Shown piece after piece: positions 62,618 to 64,000 of a stretch of DNA of 64,000 nucleotides. Both the position numbers and the translations under genes were made by a program. The notes beneath the pieces were generated by a model, which ran no database searches, had not been told where the DNA came from, and saw nothing but the letters and a program-made list of their open reading frames with translations. Source of the DNA: an uncultured Pelagibacteraceae bacterium (lineage in GTDB: Bacteria > Pseudomonadota > Alphaproteobacteria > Pelagibacterales > AG-422-B15); the NCBI GenBank assembly GCA_902564025.1, contig CACEZK010000001.1, positions 1 to 64,000 on the forward strand, written 5' to 3'. Numbering within the stretch: the first letter of the stretch is position 1; each line of letters opens with the position of its first letter.

Positions 62618-63373
62618 TTGTTTATGACCAACGCAAAAGTTCAAAACACACTGAAGCAGCTCAACCAATTAAAGATGAGTGGGGTGAATGAAAACATTGG
62701 AAATAAGCCAAAAAATCGCTACGGAAATAAAAAATCATCGAAATCAAAAACTAGTGACAGCTCTATATCTGTTAATAACTCATCGATTGAAGATCAAAAA
62801 ACTATCAACTCACTAGAATCATTAGATTCATTAAAAGACTTCATGGCAAATTATGACAAATGTAAGCTTCACGAAAGTGCAACAAATATGGTGTTTTCTG
62901 ATGGAAACCCAAGATCAGAAATTATGCTTATTGGTGAAGCTCCTGGCCATGATGAGGATATTCAAGGAAAACCCTTTGTTGGTAGAAGCGGCAAACTCTT
63001 AGATAAAATGCTTGAGGCGATAAACCTTAATCGAGAAAAGGTATATATTGCAAATATTGTACCTTGGAGACCTCCTAATAACAGACGGCCCACTGATGAA
63101 GAAATAGATATGTGTCTGCCAATGATTAAGAAACACATAGAGTTGATTAATCCTAAAGCAATATTGCTATTAGGATCAACAGCGACTTATGCACTTATTA
63201 GAAATACTGAAGGTATAACAAAGATTAGGGGTAAATGGGTAGATATTGAAATTAATAAAAAAAAATATCCCACCCTACCCACTTTCCACCCTGCTTTTTT
63301 ATTAAGGCAACCTGGACAAAAAAAATATTCGTGGGAGGACTTAAAAAGTCTTAAGAAAAAAGTTGAATCATAA
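62618..63373 (+). CDS. Uracil-DNA glycosylase superfamily protein (type 4/5-related)
   Basis: IMLIGEAPGHDEDIQGKPFVGRSGKLLDKML; ANIVPWRPPNNRRPTDEEIDMCLPMI; LLLGSTATYALI; PTFHPAFLLRQPGQKK. Confidence 0.94.
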   Translation: MFMTNAKVQNTLKQLNQLKMSGVNENIGNKPKNRYGNKKSSKSKTSDSSISVNNSSIEDQKTINSLESLDSLKDFMANYDKCKLHESATNMVFSDGNPRSEIMLIGEAPGHDEDIQGKPFVGRSGKLLDKMLEAINLNREKVYIANIVPWRPPNNRRPTDEEIDMCLPMIKKHIELINPKAILLLGSTATYALIRNTEGITKIRGKWVDIEINKKKYPTLPTFHPAFLLRQPGQKKYSWEDLKSLKKKVES

Positions 63374-63977
63374 TTTTAACGATCAAGTCAATTTGTTGGA
63401 TTTTGAAAAAAATTTTAATTGTCCAGTTGCTGGTGTTGATGAGGTAGGACGTGGTCCTTTAGCGGGACCAGTAGTGGCAGCAGCAGTAATTTTGGATAAA
63501 AACAACCTTCCTGCAGGTATTAGAGATTCAAAAAAAATATCAAAAAATAAAAGAGAAATAATTGCAGAAAAAATTAGATTAAACAGTCATTATGCATATG
63601 GAGAGGCGTCAGTAGAAGAAATCGATAATTTAAATATTTTACAAGCTTCGTTACTTGCAATGAAAAGAGCTATTGAGTCTCTAAAAATAGTACCATCAAT
63701 GTCTCTTATTGATGGAATATATACGCCTAAAGTTGATTTAAAATGTAAACCAGTTGTTAAAGGTGACAGTAAATCAATTTCAATTGCTGCAGCTTCAATT
63801 CTAGCCAAAGTTTACAGAGATAAGATTATGACCAATCTTGCTGACAAATATCCTGAATATTCATTTGAAAAAAATGCAGGGTACGGAACAAAAGAGCACC
63901 TTTTGGCTCTGAAGTCTCATGGAATTACCCCTATCCATCGAAAAAGTTTCAAACCAATCTACAATATATTGAATTAA
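63363..63977 (+). CDS. rnhB: Ribonuclease HII (overlaps the UDG gene)
   Basis: VAGVDEVGRGPLAGPVVAAAVIL; DSKKISKNKREIIAEKI; SIAAASILAKVYRDKIM; GYGTKEHL. Confidence 0.97.
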   Translation: MNHNFNDQVNLLDFEKNFNCPVAGVDEVGRGPLAGPVVAAAVILDKNNLPAGIRDSKKISKNKREIIAEKIRLNSHYAYGEASVEEIDNLNILQASLLAMKRAIESLKIVPSMSLIDGIYTPKVDLKCKPVVKGDSKSISIAAASILAKVYRDKIMTNLADKYPEYSFEKNAGYGTKEHLLALKSHGITPIHRKSFKPIYNILN

Positions 63978-64000
63978 GAAAATAAATTAAGTCATTGATT

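Overview
AT-rich bacterial chromosome segment, alphaproteobacterial in character, densely packed and apparently streamlined. The right ~47 kb is ordinary core genome: rpoD/dnaG, carAB, trxB, uvrB/uvrC, lgt, prs, rplY-pth-ychF, petABC, hemF, greA, ispE, ETF-QO and rnhB. The left part has ftsZ (running off the window), mraZ, rnpB and mlaA/mlaC, then a ~10 kb co-directional minus-strand run of accessory metabolic genes (TauD-type dioxygenase, alpha/beta hydrolase, OYE-type reductase, SRAP, MFS-like transporter, GST, beta-propeller, ABM monooxygenase, methyltransferase). I found no CRISPR array, transposase, prophage or recognisable defence system. The best leads are: (1) a ~1.3 kb single-gene mini-island bounded by an intact tRNA(CAT) gene and an exact 61-bp copy of its 3' part, carrying one YadA-anchor-like secreted protein and no integrase; (2) five TGGGN boxes at an exact 10-bp period upstream of mraZ, with mraZ directly abutting ftsZ (dcw genes between them missing locally); (3) a stop/start-coupled small membrane protein - GST - beta-propeller module; (4) a MarR/OmpR/EnvZ-like triad resembling PetP/PetR, in the same window as petABC; (5) small ORFs absent from the supplied ORF track.
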